Origin: Crocinitomicaceae bacterium
GTDB lineage: Bacteria > Bacteroidota > Bacteroidia > Flavobacteriales_D > Crocinitomicaceae
Length of the DNA: 64,000 nt
Assembly (NCBI GenBank): GCA_022447585.1
Contig: JAKVAR010000029.1
Location: 89,104 to 153,103 of the forward strand
Reading direction: 5' to 3'
The position numbers and the translations under genes are program-made. Position 1 is the first letter of the stretch. The number at the start of each line of letters is the position of its first letter. The notes under the pieces are model-generated. The model did no database searches and was not told where the DNA came from. It was given only the letters and a program-made list of their open reading frames with translations. Shown here in pieces: positions 46,751-55,790 of the stretch.

Positions 46751-47434
46751 ATGATCAAAAAGGGCGCAATTATATTAGGAGCAATTGGATTAACATTAAG
46801 TTCTTGCATCAAACATGAAGTTATTCCTGCACCAGAACCAACGGTTGACTTAAAAGGTGAATTCACTGGAGTTATTGGAGGAGCATACACTGAATATACA
46901 GAAAATGTAAATGGTTATGTATGTGTTCCTGATCTTTCAAGTCAGACTACTGCAGGCCAGACCTCCGCTCAATATCTTTTTGCTATGAAATCAAATAGCG
47001 AAACGCCATATGTTGAAATTGGTCTAGGAAGTTTAGTTTGGGCAAATCCAACAGGCACGAGCAGGCCGGCGTTAAGCTCATTCAATCAATTCTTAGCACC
47101 AACAGGTGCTGCTATGAATTCAAATACATTTTCAAACGGAGCTTTAGCCGGATTTGAAGTTACTTACCAAGATGCGTATGGAGACCTTTGGACTTCGGAC
47201 GAAGTAAATTCTACTGTAAAAGACGTTGAATTTGTTACTGCAAGTATTAATCAAGAGTCTGATGCCTCTGGAGACTATACGACCTTCACTTGTAATTTTG
47301 AAGCTGAAGTATTTCATACATATTCAGTTGTTGATATAACTGTTGTGCCGCAGACGAATCCGCCAACAATGACAGATTCAGTAGCGTCAATAATTATTTC
47401 TGACGCCGTTTATAAAGGCTTCTTTAAAAGATAG
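46751..47434 (+). CDS. Lipoprotein of unknown function
   Basis: The 227-residue protein has a lipoprotein signal (AIILGAIGLTLSSC, lipobox LSSC) and a beta-rich Thr/Ser-rich body (FTGVIGGAYTEYTENVNGYV and later EVFHTYSVVDITVVPQTNPP). It may reach the cell surface. Found alone, 24 nt before the amidotransferase-like gene, possibly in one transcript. No family recognised. Confidence 0.7.
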   Translation: MIKKGAIILGAIGLTLSSCIKHEVIPAPEPTVDLKGEFTGVIGGAYTEYTENVNGYVCVPDLSSQTTAGQTSAQYLFAMKSNSETPYVEIGLGSLVWANPTGTSRPALSSFNQFLAPTGAAMNSNTFSNGALAGFEVTYQDAYGDLWTSDEVNSTVKDVEFVTASINQESDASGDYTTFTCNFEAEVFHTYSVVDITVVPQTNPPTMTDSVASIIISDAVYKGFFKR

Positions 47435-47457
47435 ACTAATCAAGGTTAGTTAATCCC

Positions 47458-48156
47458 ATGAGTCAAAGCTTAAAAATAGCGATCATAGGTGATTACAACT
47501 TCACTTATAATTCTCATCACGCTACTAACCTGGCCATTGATCATTCTGCCCAATTTCTGGACATAGATGTTAATTATTATTGGATAAAACTCAATGAGGT
47601 AGCCAAATTTAGACCACAACAATACCATCAATACGATGGTATTATGATTGCTCCAGGGCCGTTTAAAAACCCTTTCTTTTTGCGCGGAATACTTAAAGAA
47701 ATTATTGGAAAACGAATACCTACTCTTGTAACAGGTGATGGCTACAAGACTCTACTTGAAGTATTAATATCAACCTACCAATTAAATAACAAAAATGAAA
47801 AGCTAATTTCTGAAAATCTTGTTGAAGGTCAACAATTTGAAAAGATTTTTATTTCTCCGAAATCAAAAGAATTCATACAATTGTATGAAAACTATTCTAA
47901 CGTGGAATTGACGAGTAACAGATACAGTCTTTACCCTCAGTTGATCGAACATTTGAATGATGACATTGCCGATATCGAAGCTTATAATCAGTTCGAAGAG
48001 CCAGAAATTATTAGTTTAAAAAACAACGAATTTTTCGTTGCATGCGGATTTTGCCCTCAAATCTCATCTACAAGGGAGATTCCACATCCAATTATTTACA
48101 CATTCATGAAAGCTTGTCTAATTTCTATTGACACCAGTTCAAAGAAACAAGCTTAA
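47458..48156 (+). CDS. CTP-synthase-like glutamine amidotransferase domain, nucleophile lost
   Basis: The 232-residue protein matches stand-alone class I amidotransferase-like proteins related to the CTP synthase C-terminus: KIAIIGDYNFTYNSHHATN at the start, DGIMIAPGPFKNP, and at the end FFVACGFCPQISSTREIPHP. Where active enzymes have the nucleophile elbow (GTCGGFQ type) this one has LVTGDGYKTL, so Cys is replaced by Gly. Hydrolysis of glutamine is therefore improbable and a binding or structural role more likely. The end overlaps the convergent rnhA stop by 4 nt. Confidence 0.75.
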   Translation: MSQSLKIAIIGDYNFTYNSHHATNLAIDHSAQFLDIDVNYYWIKLNEVAKFRPQQYHQYDGIMIAPGPFKNPFFLRGILKEIIGKRIPTLVTGDGYKTLLEVLISTYQLNNKNEKLISENLVEGQQFEKIFISPKSKEFIQLYENYSNVELTSNRYSLYPQLIEHLNDDIADIEAYNQFEEPEIISLKNNEFFVACGFCPQISSTREIPHPIIYTFMKACLISIDTSSKKQA

Positions 48157-48620
48157 TCATTTCCAGACTCCTTGGTAGCCTCAAACACTTCATCTATTAA
48201 ATGATCACTGCTGTCCGCTGCCAAAACTGCTAAATAATCACACCTTTCGTTTTCAGGATGCCCCGCATGCCCTTTCACCCAATGAAAATGTAAATCAAAT
48301 TTTGAATGAAGTAAGAGATAACGCTTCCAAAGATCACTGTTTTTTTTGCCTTTGAAATTTTTCTTAACCCATCCAAAAACCCATTTTTTTGTAATAGAAT
48401 CAATAACGTACTTCGAATCAGAATAAATATGAATAGGATACTCTGAAGTTTTCATTTTTTCTAACGCGACAATAATTGCTAATAGCTCCATCCTGTTATT
48501 AGTGGTCATTCTATAGCCTTGAGAAAACTCTTTTACGATGCCATTAAAACGCATAACAATACCGTATCCACCATTCCCTGGATTACCTTTCGCTGAGCCA
48601 TCCGTATATATCTGAACCAT
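48153..48620 (-). CDS. rnhA: Ribonuclease HI
   Basis: This 155-residue enzyme cuts RNA in RNA-DNA hybrids. The four acidic residues are in YTDGSAKGNPG, NNRMELLAI, YSDSKYV and NERCDYLA. The start at 48620 (MVQIYTDG) gives the usual length; the longer frame to 48668 adds 16 leader residues. It is divergent from the TetR gene, with a 106-nt promoter region shared between them. Confidence 0.94.
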   Translation of the reverse strand: MVQIYTDGSAKGNPGNGGYGIVMRFNGIVKEFSQGYRMTTNNRMELLAIIVALEKMKTSEYPIHIYSDSKYVIDSITKKWVFGWVKKNFKGKKNSDLWKRYLLLHSKFDLHFHWVKGHAGHPENERCDYLAVLAADSSDHLIDEVFEATKESGND

Positions 48621-48688
48621 AAAATATGTTTGTACGAATATACATAATTTGTTTTTCAATAGAAACAAAGGAAACTTTTTACATATTT

Positions 48689-48722
48689 TTTGTTTCCTGC
48701 GTGTATTTTTAATTTATTTTTG
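48689..48722 (+). promoter_or_regulatory. Promoter of the efflux operon
   Basis: TTTG (48689-48692), a 22-nt spacer and TATTTTTG (48715-48722) fit the Bacteroidota pattern. The start codon (48727) is only 4 nt after the -7 box, implying a leaderless message starting at or within a few nt of the ATG. Confidence 0.6.
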
Positions 48723-48726
48723 CACT

Positions 48727-49344
48727 ATGGATGAGAAAAAACTAGAAATACTTGAGCGCGCTTCTTCAGTTTATTTGAAGTTCGGAATCAAGAGTGTTAC
48801 TATGGATGATCTCGCAAGAGAACTTTCCATTTCGAAAAAAACAATTTACAAATACTTCAATGACAAAAACGACCTCGTAAAGTCTATTATTGAAATGAAA
48901 GTTCAAATGGATTCAGCTGTTTGCTCCAATACAGCGCTACAATCTGACAATGCCATTGATGAACTAATCCAAATCAGTCAATTAGTCATTGAACAATTCA
49001 ATGACTTTAACCCAAGTGTTTTCTTCGATATTCAAAAATTCCACAAAGAGGCATGGGACATCATCGTTCATCATAAAGCCACTTTTGTGCAAAACATGAT
49101 TCGGGAAAACATAGAACGAGGTGTGAAAGAAAAAATTTATCGGGAGAACCTGAACCCTATGATCGCCGCTAAACTTTATGTAGCTTCTTCAGATGCAGCA
49201 ATGAATTCAGAAATTTTCCCATGGCCTGAATTCAAATTTCAAGAAATTTTCATTGAAATGATCAGACTACATATCAATGGAATGGCCAACGATACAGGGA
49301 GAGCTTACCTAAAACAGAAATTAAATTCAAATCAAGATGTATAA
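48727..49344 (+). CDS. TetR/AcrR family repressor
   Basis: The N-terminal helix-turn-helix is at about residues 10-50 (FGIKSVTMDDLARELSISKK then TIYKYFNDKNDLVKSI). The rest is the ligand-binding helical domain. I start it at MDEKKLEIL (48727); the longer frame from 48649 would include promoter sequence. It overlaps the TolC gene by 8 nt and heads the efflux operon, so it probably represses this operon and is relieved by a pump substrate. Confidence 0.93.
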   Translation: MDEKKLEILERASSVYLKFGIKSVTMDDLARELSISKKTIYKYFNDKNDLVKSIIEMKVQMDSAVCSNTALQSDNAIDELIQISQLVIEQFNDFNPSVFFDIQKFHKEAWDIIVHHKATFVQNMIRENIERGVKEKIYRENLNPMIAAKLYVASSDAAMNSEIFPWPEFKFQEIFIEMIRLHINGMANDTGRAYLKQKLNSNQDV

Positions 49345-50671
49345 ATTAGCACTAGTCACAATCAGCTTATTTCTAGCGTCATCAATTATCGCGCAAGAAG
49401 TAAGAAGTTTCACTATTGAAGAAGCAAAGGCATACGCATTAGAAAACAACCTCTCTGTGCACAATGCAAACAATGACATTGAAATTGCTCGAAAGAAAAT
49501 TGTAGAAACGAGAGGTATTGGATTACCACAAGTAAACATCAATGGTAATTTCAATCACTTCATCAACCTACCTGTTACAGTAATCGATGCCAAATTCCTA
49601 AATCCAATGGCAGAAGATGGCGAAACAGTTTCATTTGAAGCTGGTACGAAATATACTTCAAATGGATCTTTAGAAGTAGGACAAATTCTTTTCAACGGAT
49701 CCTACATAGTAGGACTTCAAGCTGCTTCTTTCTTCGCGAAATTTCAAGAAACAGTTTCAAACCAAACGAAAGAAGACGTTGCCTTTAATGTAATTCAAGC
49801 ATATGAATTAGCAGCAATAGCGAAAGAGAACAAATCCTTTATGGACTCCTTAGTAGCGTCGACCACTCAACTCGTTCAAAAACAACAAAACTTCCTCGAA
49901 TTAGGCTTGATGCTTCAAGAAGATATGGATCAATTATCCTACTCTTTACTGGGCGCAAAAAATGCTCAATTAAGTGCCGATTTACAATATGAGAATGCAC
50001 TAAACATGCTTAAATTAGCTATGGGTTATCCTATATCCTCTCAAATTGAAGTAAACAATACTACATCGAACTTAATGTCAAAAACGTCTATCACAACTGG
50101 CGATATTAAAAGTAACCTGACATATATGATGATGGAGCGCCAAGTTAAACTATCAGAATTAAACGTAAAAAATAATAAGTTCGCTAATCTTCCAACGTTA
50201 AATGCCTTCTTCTCGCAAACATATAATGCATTCAGAACTGAGTTCAACTTTTTCGATGATGAGAGATGGTTTCCACAAACAGTTTGGGGGCTCCAATTAA
50301 ACATACCAGTATTCTCTGGATTATCGCGTCATGCCCGAACAGCTCAAACTAAGATTCAACTATTGAGCGATCAAAACAATTTATCAATGATGGAGCAAAA
50401 CCTACAATTTCAGGAAATACAATTTCAAAACAACTACCAAGCAGCAATTGACAAAACTGAGTTGCAAAAACAAAACGTAGAATTAGCCAAGAACATTTAT
50501 AACAACGAAATTATCAGAGAAAACATAGGAAAAGGAAACAGTATAAATGTCACTCAAAAACACACGCAATACATGACTGCTCAAGCTCAATACATTGGAT
50601 CTTTAGTAGAATTGTTTCAAGCAAAACTTGCACTAGATAAATTATACAACAACATATTACCAAGTAAATAA
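49337..50671 (+). CDS. TolC family outer-membrane efflux channel
   Basis: The 444-residue protein has a signal peptide (LALVTISLFLASSIIAQ) and the TolC pattern of long coiled-coil helices with two barrel strands per repeat (FTIEEAKAYALENNLSVHNA; later PQTVWGLQLNIPVFSGL, a typical TolC strand). It forms the exit duct of the tripartite pump. The gene overlaps the repressor gene by 8 nt and precedes the adaptor by 30 nt. Confidence 0.94.
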   Translation: MYKLALVTISLFLASSIIAQEVRSFTIEEAKAYALENNLSVHNANNDIEIARKKIVETRGIGLPQVNINGNFNHFINLPVTVIDAKFLNPMAEDGETVSFEAGTKYTSNGSLEVGQILFNGSYIVGLQAASFFAKFQETVSNQTKEDVAFNVIQAYELAAIAKENKSFMDSLVASTTQLVQKQQNFLELGLMLQEDMDQLSYSLLGAKNAQLSADLQYENALNMLKLAMGYPISSQIEVNNTTSNLMSKTSITTGDIKSNLTYMMMERQVKLSELNVKNNKFANLPTLNAFFSQTYNAFRTEFNFFDDERWFPQTVWGLQLNIPVFSGLSRHARTAQTKIQLLSDQNNLSMMEQNLQFQEIQFQNNYQAAIDKTELQKQNVELAKNIYNNEIIRENIGKGNSINVTQKHTQYMTAQAQYIGSLVELFQAKLALDKLYNNILPSK

Positions 50672-50701
50672 TATTCAACGAACCCAAAAATAAAAGAAAA
50701 G

Positions 50702-51754
50702 ATGAAACGTAAATTAGTTGGATTATTCGCACTTTCAATGGCTTTAGTATCACTAAATTCTTGTTCAGTCGAATCTACCGAAACAGAACTGAAAGAAGAA
50801 AAATTAAATCCTCTCGTAACCCTACATAAGGCTGAATTAAAAGACTTCACACATGAAATACGCGTTCAAGGGAACGTAGAAACGGATAAAGACATAATAA
50901 TCAATGCAGAAATGGGGGGATTAATCACTTCTATTCAGGTTAAAGAAGGTCAAAACGTAATCTCTGGTCAAACAATCGCTACAATTGATGCTTCAATTCT
51001 TTCCTCAAATGCAGAAGAGCTAAAAACTCAATTAGAGTACGCTGAGTACATGCTAGACAAACAAGAAGAATTACAAAAACGTGGTGTTGGCTCTGAATTC
51101 GATTATGAAACAGCTCAAAACCAAGTTAACTCGTTAAAAACAAAAATGAATTCTCTTAATGTTCAAAAAGGTAAAGCTGTAATCAAAGCTCCATATACAG
51201 GTATTGTAGATAACGTTTTTGCTAGAAATGGACAAATGGCCGGGCCAACATCACCAATCATTCGATTGGTAAATAACAACACAGTTGACATTGTTGCTTC
51301 AATTTCTGAAAAACACATCTCAAATATAAAAGTGGGTACACCTATCCGTGTTTCTTTCCCGAACTACAATGACACTTCAATTAATCTGAATATTTCTAAT
51401 GTTGGTAATTACATCGAACCAACGAATAGAACGTTCAGAATCATGTCAACAATCAATAACAACAAATTACTATTACCAAACATGTTAGCTGAGGTTTCTA
51501 TCACTGACCTTGAAGTTAAAGATGGATTAGTAATTCCTAGCAAGAGCTTATTGAAAGATCAAAATAATATTGATTTTGTATATACAGCATCAAAAAAAGG
51601 ATCGGAATTCGTAGTATCTAAAACGAACGTTGAAGTAATTGAAAAATTTAATGGAGATGCACTTATAAAAAAAGGAAACATTGAGCCAGAAACCATGATT
51701 GTGGTTAATGGTGCAAAAGGTATTACAGAAGGTGATATCGTTAGAACTAAATAA
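50702..51754 (+). CDS. RND efflux periplasmic adaptor (MFP) lipoprotein
   Basis: The 350-residue protein has a lipoprotein signal (LFALSMALVSLNSC). It shows the adaptor order: barrel-sandwich hybrid (GGLITSIQVKEGQNVISGQT), alpha hairpin (~105-150), second half of lipoyl domain (VIKAPYTGIVDNVFARNGQM) and beta-barrel (~180-260, with MLAEVSI). It links the pump to the TolC channel in the periplasm. 21 nt before the pump gene. Confidence 0.94.
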   Translation: MKRKLVGLFALSMALVSLNSCSVESTETELKEEKLNPLVTLHKAELKDFTHEIRVQGNVETDKDIIINAEMGGLITSIQVKEGQNVISGQTIATIDASILSSNAEELKTQLEYAEYMLDKQEELQKRGVGSEFDYETAQNQVNSLKTKMNSLNVQKGKAVIKAPYTGIVDNVFARNGQMAGPTSPIIRLVNNNTVDIVASISEKHISNIKVGTPIRVSFPNYNDTSINLNISNVGNYIEPTNRTFRIMSTINNNKLLLPNMLAEVSITDLEVKDGLVIPSKSLLKDQNNIDFVYTASKKGSEFVVSKTNVEVIEKFNGDALIKKGNIEPETMIVVNGAKGITEGDIVRTK

Positions 51755-51775
51755 TCTATTTAAATTCTCATAAAA

Positions 51776-54700
51776 ATGGAAAAAGAAAATAAAGGGTTTG
51801 GTCTTTCGACACTTGCGGTAAACAATAGAAAAACTGTCTTTCTTATCGCGATTATCATCCTGTTTGGTGGTTTCATGTCTTACCAATCAATGCCAAAAGA
51901 AAACTTTCCTGAACTACAAATACCGGAAATATATATTGGTATTGCAAAACCAGGTTCCTCGCCTCAATATATGGCTGAAAAAATAGCGAAGAACATTGAA
52001 AAAGAATTGGGTAGCATAAAACTGGTTGATGAAATTAATTCAAATGCAGTTCATGGCTATGCTACAATTAGAGTCAAGTTTGACTTTAAAATGAATGTAG
52101 ACAAAGCACTCCAAAAAGTAAAGGACGCTGTTGATAAAGCAAGGACAAAAGCTGAATTCCCTCAGCTTCCTGTAGAACCGAACATATTTGAGCTTGACCC
52201 TTCTGCAATGCCTATCATGAACATTAACCTTCGTGGCAACAACCCTAGACTACTAAAGGATATTGCTGAAGAGCTAGAAGATGAAATAGAAGATTTAACA
52301 GAAATAAGCGAAGTTGACATCCGTGGTATTCAAGAGCAACAAATGAATATTGATGTGGATCCAATTAAAGCACAAGCTGTTAATGTGACAATTGAAGACA
52401 TTCAAAATGCTGTTAACTCTGAGCACCAAACAATCCCTGGTGGTGAAATTTTAACCGATGGAATTCGTAAAACAATTCGTATTGAAGGTGAATTTGATAA
52501 CGCTAAAGAGCTAAGTCAAGTTATTGTAAAACAAGATGATTTCCTGCCTGTTCGATTGAGCGATGTTGCTGAAGTGACTTTTGGAAATGGAGACACTACT
52601 TCTTATGCTAGAGAATTTGGTGACCCCGTGGTAATGTTAGATGTGAAAAAACAAGGCGGGAAAAACTTACTAGATGCCTCTGATAAAATCGAAGAAATTA
52701 TTGCTACATGGAAAGAAGATGGCTCTATACCAAGAAGCGTTCATGTTTCAATCACAAATGATCAGTCAAATAACACGCGCGATATGGTTTCAAACCTTGA
52801 GAACTCAATTCTTTTAGGTATTGCATTAGTTGTTTGTGTTCTTTTATTCTTCTTAGGATTGAGAAACGCGATGTTTGTAGGGGTAGCAATACCGCTTTCG
52901 ATGCTAATGTCTTTCTTGATTTTAGATGCAATGGGCGTTTCATTAAACGTTATGGTACTATTCTCTCTTGTACTTGCTCTAGGAATGCTTGTTGATAATG
53001 GGATTGTAATTGTAGAAAACATTTACCGACATATGGATGAAGGATTATCTTCAACAAAAGCGGTAATTACAGGTGTTGGTGAAGTCGCTATGCCAATTAT
53101 AGCTTCTACAGCAACTACACTTGCCGCTTTCTTACCACTTGCATTATGGCCAGGATTGATGGGTGAATTCATGAAGTATTTACCAATCACATTGATGATT
53201 GTACTTGGATCATCTTTATTCGTTGCTCTTGTAATAAACCCTGTACTAGCGGTGGTATATATGAAAGTGACAGAAGACAAACCAAACAGAAAGAAAGCAC
53301 TTAGAAATGCTGGTATTTTTGCTGGTATTGGTATCATATTTATTCTATTGGGAGGTATTGGTCTTGGTAATTTATTAGTATTCATCGGAATAATGATTTT
53401 AGTCAACTTCTTCATTTTCTTCCCTGGAACTAAAAGATTTCAAGAGGGATTCTTACCGAAACTTGAGCGTATATATGAACGTTTTTTAAGTTTTGCATTG
53501 ACTGGTAAAAGACCAGGAAAGTTCTTACTAGGAACATTCGGATTATTTATTCTTTCGTTTATATTAATGGGGATTTTCCCTCCGAAAATTGATTTCTTTC
53601 CGGTAAATCAGCCTAATTATGCGAATATCTTTATTTCACACCCGATTGGCACAGATATTACTGTAGCTAATAAAACTACGCTTGAGGTAGAAAAGAAAAT
53701 CAACACCTTACTCGCTCCATATTTAGCCGACACAGCAGGTATTCCTCAAGATGAAAGATTAATTCAATCAATCATTGCCCAAGTAGGTGAAGGAACCAGT
53801 GATCCTGCTCAGGGCGTCTCTATGGGCAACACTCCACACAAAGGTAGAGTAACGGTGAACTTTGTTGAATCGCAATTCAGAAGAGGTATTGAGACAAGTG
53901 AAATTCTTAAGGATATTCAAAATGATCTAAGAGGTGCTTTCACAGCAGACATCGAAATAACTGCATCCAAAGATGAACAAGGACCACCACAAGGAGCTCC
54001 AATTAACATTGATGTCACGGGACGCGGTGAATACAAAGACTTAATTGAAGAGGCAGATAAAATTAAAACTTATCTGGATCGGCAAAATGTTAAAGGCGTT
54101 GAAAAACTTAAATTAAATGTTGAGTTAAACCGACCTGAAATTCCAATTAAAGTTGATAGAGATCAAATCCGAAAACTGAATGCATCAACGTATCAAGTTG
54201 GTATGGCTATACGTAAAGCATTATTAGGTGAAGACATCTCAACATACACACAGGATGAAGAATCATATGACATTGTAGTTAAGTTTAACAAAAAAAATCG
54301 TGAAGATTTTAATTCACTTTTAGATCAACGCTTAATCTTTAGGAACAATAAAGGGCAATTGATGAATATTCCAATCAGATCTGTGATTGAGAAACCAGAA
54401 GAAATTAGCTCATACACCGCTGTTGTTCGTAAAGACCAAGTTCCAATCGTAACTATTTCTTCTAATGTAACTGAAGGTTCAAATCCTACTCAGGTTGTGG
54501 ATAGTTTAAAAGTAAAAATGGAAAACTACGTCAAAGAAGAAAGGTTAAAACCAGGACTAGATTATGAGTTTACTGGACAACAAGAAGAACAGGCAAAAGA
54601 GATGGCTTTTTTAAGTAAAGCACTTTTAATTGCGGTTTTCTTAATACTACTAATTATCGTAGCCCAGTTTAATTCATTCTCAATGCCTACCGTTATTATG

Positions 54701-55237
54701 CTAACGGTACTTCTATCCTTAATTGGGGTATTACTTGGTTTGGTTATCTCCAGACAAAACTTCGTAATTATTATGACCATGATTGGTATTATATCGCTTG
54801 CCGGGGTGGTTGTAAACAACGCTATTGTATTAATAGATTATACCAACCTTCTTCGTAAACAGAAAAGAGAAGCTTTAAATCTAGGCGAATACGATATTCT
54901 TCCATATGATGAAATTATAAAATCAGCTATTGAAGGCGGAAAAACAAGATTGCGCCCAGTATTATTAACAGCAATAACGACTATTTTAGGGTTGGTCCCA
55001 CTTGCTATTGGATTTAATATTGATTTTTTCAGTTTCTTTACAACATATGACCCTAAGATTTACATGGGAGGCGACAATAATGTCTTCTTCTCACCTATGT
55101 CATGGGCCATTATTTACGGACTGACATTCGCAACGTTCTTGACTCTTGTCATTATCCCAGTGCTTTATTTACTAATGTACAGATTTAAACTTTGGGTTTA
55201 TAAAATATTTAAATGGAAAATGAGAACAAATCTTTAA
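51776..55237 (+). CDS. RND multidrug efflux permease (AcrB/HAE1 type)
   Basis: The 1153-residue inner-membrane protein has about 12 transmembrane helices and two large periplasmic domains. Visible motifs are the proton-relay and helix IV motif LVLALGMLVDNGIVIVENIY and the helix X counterpart GVVVNNAIVLIDY. It is about 100 residues longer than AcrB because of an insert of two hydrophobic helices at ~510-560 and a longer C-terminal periplasmic/loop segment. Energised by protons or sodium, it exports drugs, detergents or metabolites. Fourth gene of the operon, followed by a strong terminator. Confidence 0.95.
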   Translation: MEKENKGFGLSTLAVNNRKTVFLIAIIILFGGFMSYQSMPKENFPELQIPEIYIGIAKPGSSPQYMAEKIAKNIEKELGSIKLVDEINSNAVHGYATIRVKFDFKMNVDKALQKVKDAVDKARTKAEFPQLPVEPNIFELDPSAMPIMNINLRGNNPRLLKDIAEELEDEIEDLTEISEVDIRGIQEQQMNIDVDPIKAQAVNVTIEDIQNAVNSEHQTIPGGEILTDGIRKTIRIEGEFDNAKELSQVIVKQDDFLPVRLSDVAEVTFGNGDTTSYAREFGDPVVMLDVKKQGGKNLLDASDKIEEIIATWKEDGSIPRSVHVSITNDQSNNTRDMVSNLENSILLGIALVVCVLLFFLGLRNAMFVGVAIPLSMLMSFLILDAMGVSLNVMVLFSLVLALGMLVDNGIVIVENIYRHMDEGLSSTKAVITGVGEVAMPIIASTATTLAAFLPLALWPGLMGEFMKYLPITLMIVLGSSLFVALVINPVLAVVYMKVTEDKPNRKKALRNAGIFAGIGIIFILLGGIGLGNLLVFIGIMILVNFFIFFPGTKRFQEGFLPKLERIYERFLSFALTGKRPGKFLLGTFGLFILSFILMGIFPPKIDFFPVNQPNYANIFISHPIGTDITVANKTTLEVEKKINTLLAPYLADTAGIPQDERLIQSIIAQVGEGTSDPAQGVSMGNTPHKGRVTVNFVESQFRRGIETSEILKDIQNDLRGAFTADIEITASKDEQGPPQGAPINIDVTGRGEYKDLIEEADKIKTYLDRQNVKGVEKLKLNVELNRPEIPIKVDRDQIRKLNASTYQVGMAIRKALLGEDISTYTQDEESYDIVVKFNKKNREDFNSLLDQRLIFRNNKGQLMNIPIRSVIEKPEEISSYTAVVRKDQVPIVTISSNVTEGSNPTQVVDSLKVKMENYVKEERLKPGLDYEFTGQQEEQAKEMAFLSKALLIAVFLILLIIVAQFNSFSMPTVIMLTVLLSLIGVLLGLVISRQNFVIIMTMIGIISLAGVVVNNAIVLIDYTNLLRKQKREALNLGEYDILPYDEIIKSAIEGGKTRLRPVLLTAITTILGLVPLAIGFNIDFFSFFTTYDPKIYMGGDNNVFFSPMSWAIIYGLTFATFLTLVIIPVLYLLMYRFKLWVYKIFKWKMRTNL

Positions 55238-55251
55238 AAGGTAAAATTGTC

Positions 55252-55286
55252 AAAAAAAAGCGTATCTATAGATACGCTTTTTTTTT
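55252..55286 (+). terminator. Terminator of the efflux operon
   Basis: The A run plus GCGTATC, a TATA loop, then GATACGC plus nine T residues form a very strong Rho-independent terminator 15 nt after the pump stop. Confidence 0.9.
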
Positions 55287-55646
55287 GCGTTAGAATTATG
55301 CGCTACGGTCAGTTGTATTAAGTTATAGTCAATTTAGAGCAATAATGCTCTATTAATTTTAATCAATTAAGATTAATCAAAATACCAAGAATAAAATACC
55401 ATAAAATGCTATAAATGAACCGATATTAATTTTTTTATATCACTTATCAAAATGTGTAAACCCAAGATTCCACCGAACATATGTGGACTTCGAACATTTT
55501 TAGGAATCCAATGATTAATATTGCTTTTTTCTATGAATCATCGAATTTACCCTATGAATTACACTTATAAGACTGTTTTAAGCAAAAAACAAACAAGCTG
55601 TGTATGCACAGCTATTTATAATGATGTAATTGTTGTCAATTTTAGT
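55287..55646. other. AT-rich intergenic stretch
   Basis: No gene is supported. I note a direct repeat of the half-site AATACC 15 nt apart around 55381-55396 and the small inverted repeat AGCTGTG-TATG-CACAGCT near 55597-55613, which could be a hairpin; neither is followed by a T run. Confidence 0.4.
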
Positions 55647-55677
55647 TTTGTGAAAATTTGAATCTATTTTATATTTG
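55647..55677 (+). promoter_or_regulatory. Consensus promoter with no downstream gene
   Basis: TTTG (55647-55650), exactly 19 nt, then TATATTTG (55670-55677): a full match to the Bacteroidota TTTG-N19-TAnnTTTG consensus. Predicted transcript start about 55683. The only thing downstream is the candidate RNA and its terminator. Confidence 0.75.
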
Positions 55678-55682
55678 TAGTG

Positions 55683-55782
55683 TAAAGATTTCATATTGGC
55701 TCAGGTCAATAAATCTTTTTCAGTGAATAGTGGTTAGGTTAGGTATGATAAAGCAACTCTCCCGAGTTGCTTTATCTTTTTT
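55683..55782 (+). ncRNA. Candidate small RNA of about 100 nt
   Basis: Between the consensus promoter and the strong terminator lies a ~100-nt non-coding unit. The first 65 nt contain AAAGATTT and AAATCTTT (55684-55691, 55711-55718), which can pair to a 5' hairpin enclosing about 20 nt with GGCTCAGGTC, followed by a single-stranded TGGTTAGGTTAGGT segment and the terminator. It matches no RNA family I know. The transcript is convergent to metH and could also act as antisense or attenuator of it. Confidence 0.6.
55747..55782 (+). terminator. Terminator of the candidate small RNA
   Basis: GATAAAGCAACTC-TCCC-GAGTTGCTTTATC gives a perfect 13-bp stem with TCCC tetraloop, followed by six T residues on the plus strand. 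On the minus strand it could also serve metH, which ends 9 nt further downstream, although only an ATACC-rich tail follows. Confidence 0.85.
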
Positions 55783-55790
55783 AAGCACTT

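Noticed and set aside
55381..55397. Two AATACC half-sites near 55381-55396 as an operator copy
   Set aside because: They are direct, not inverted, and no GGTAT half lies at the 8-nt spacing.
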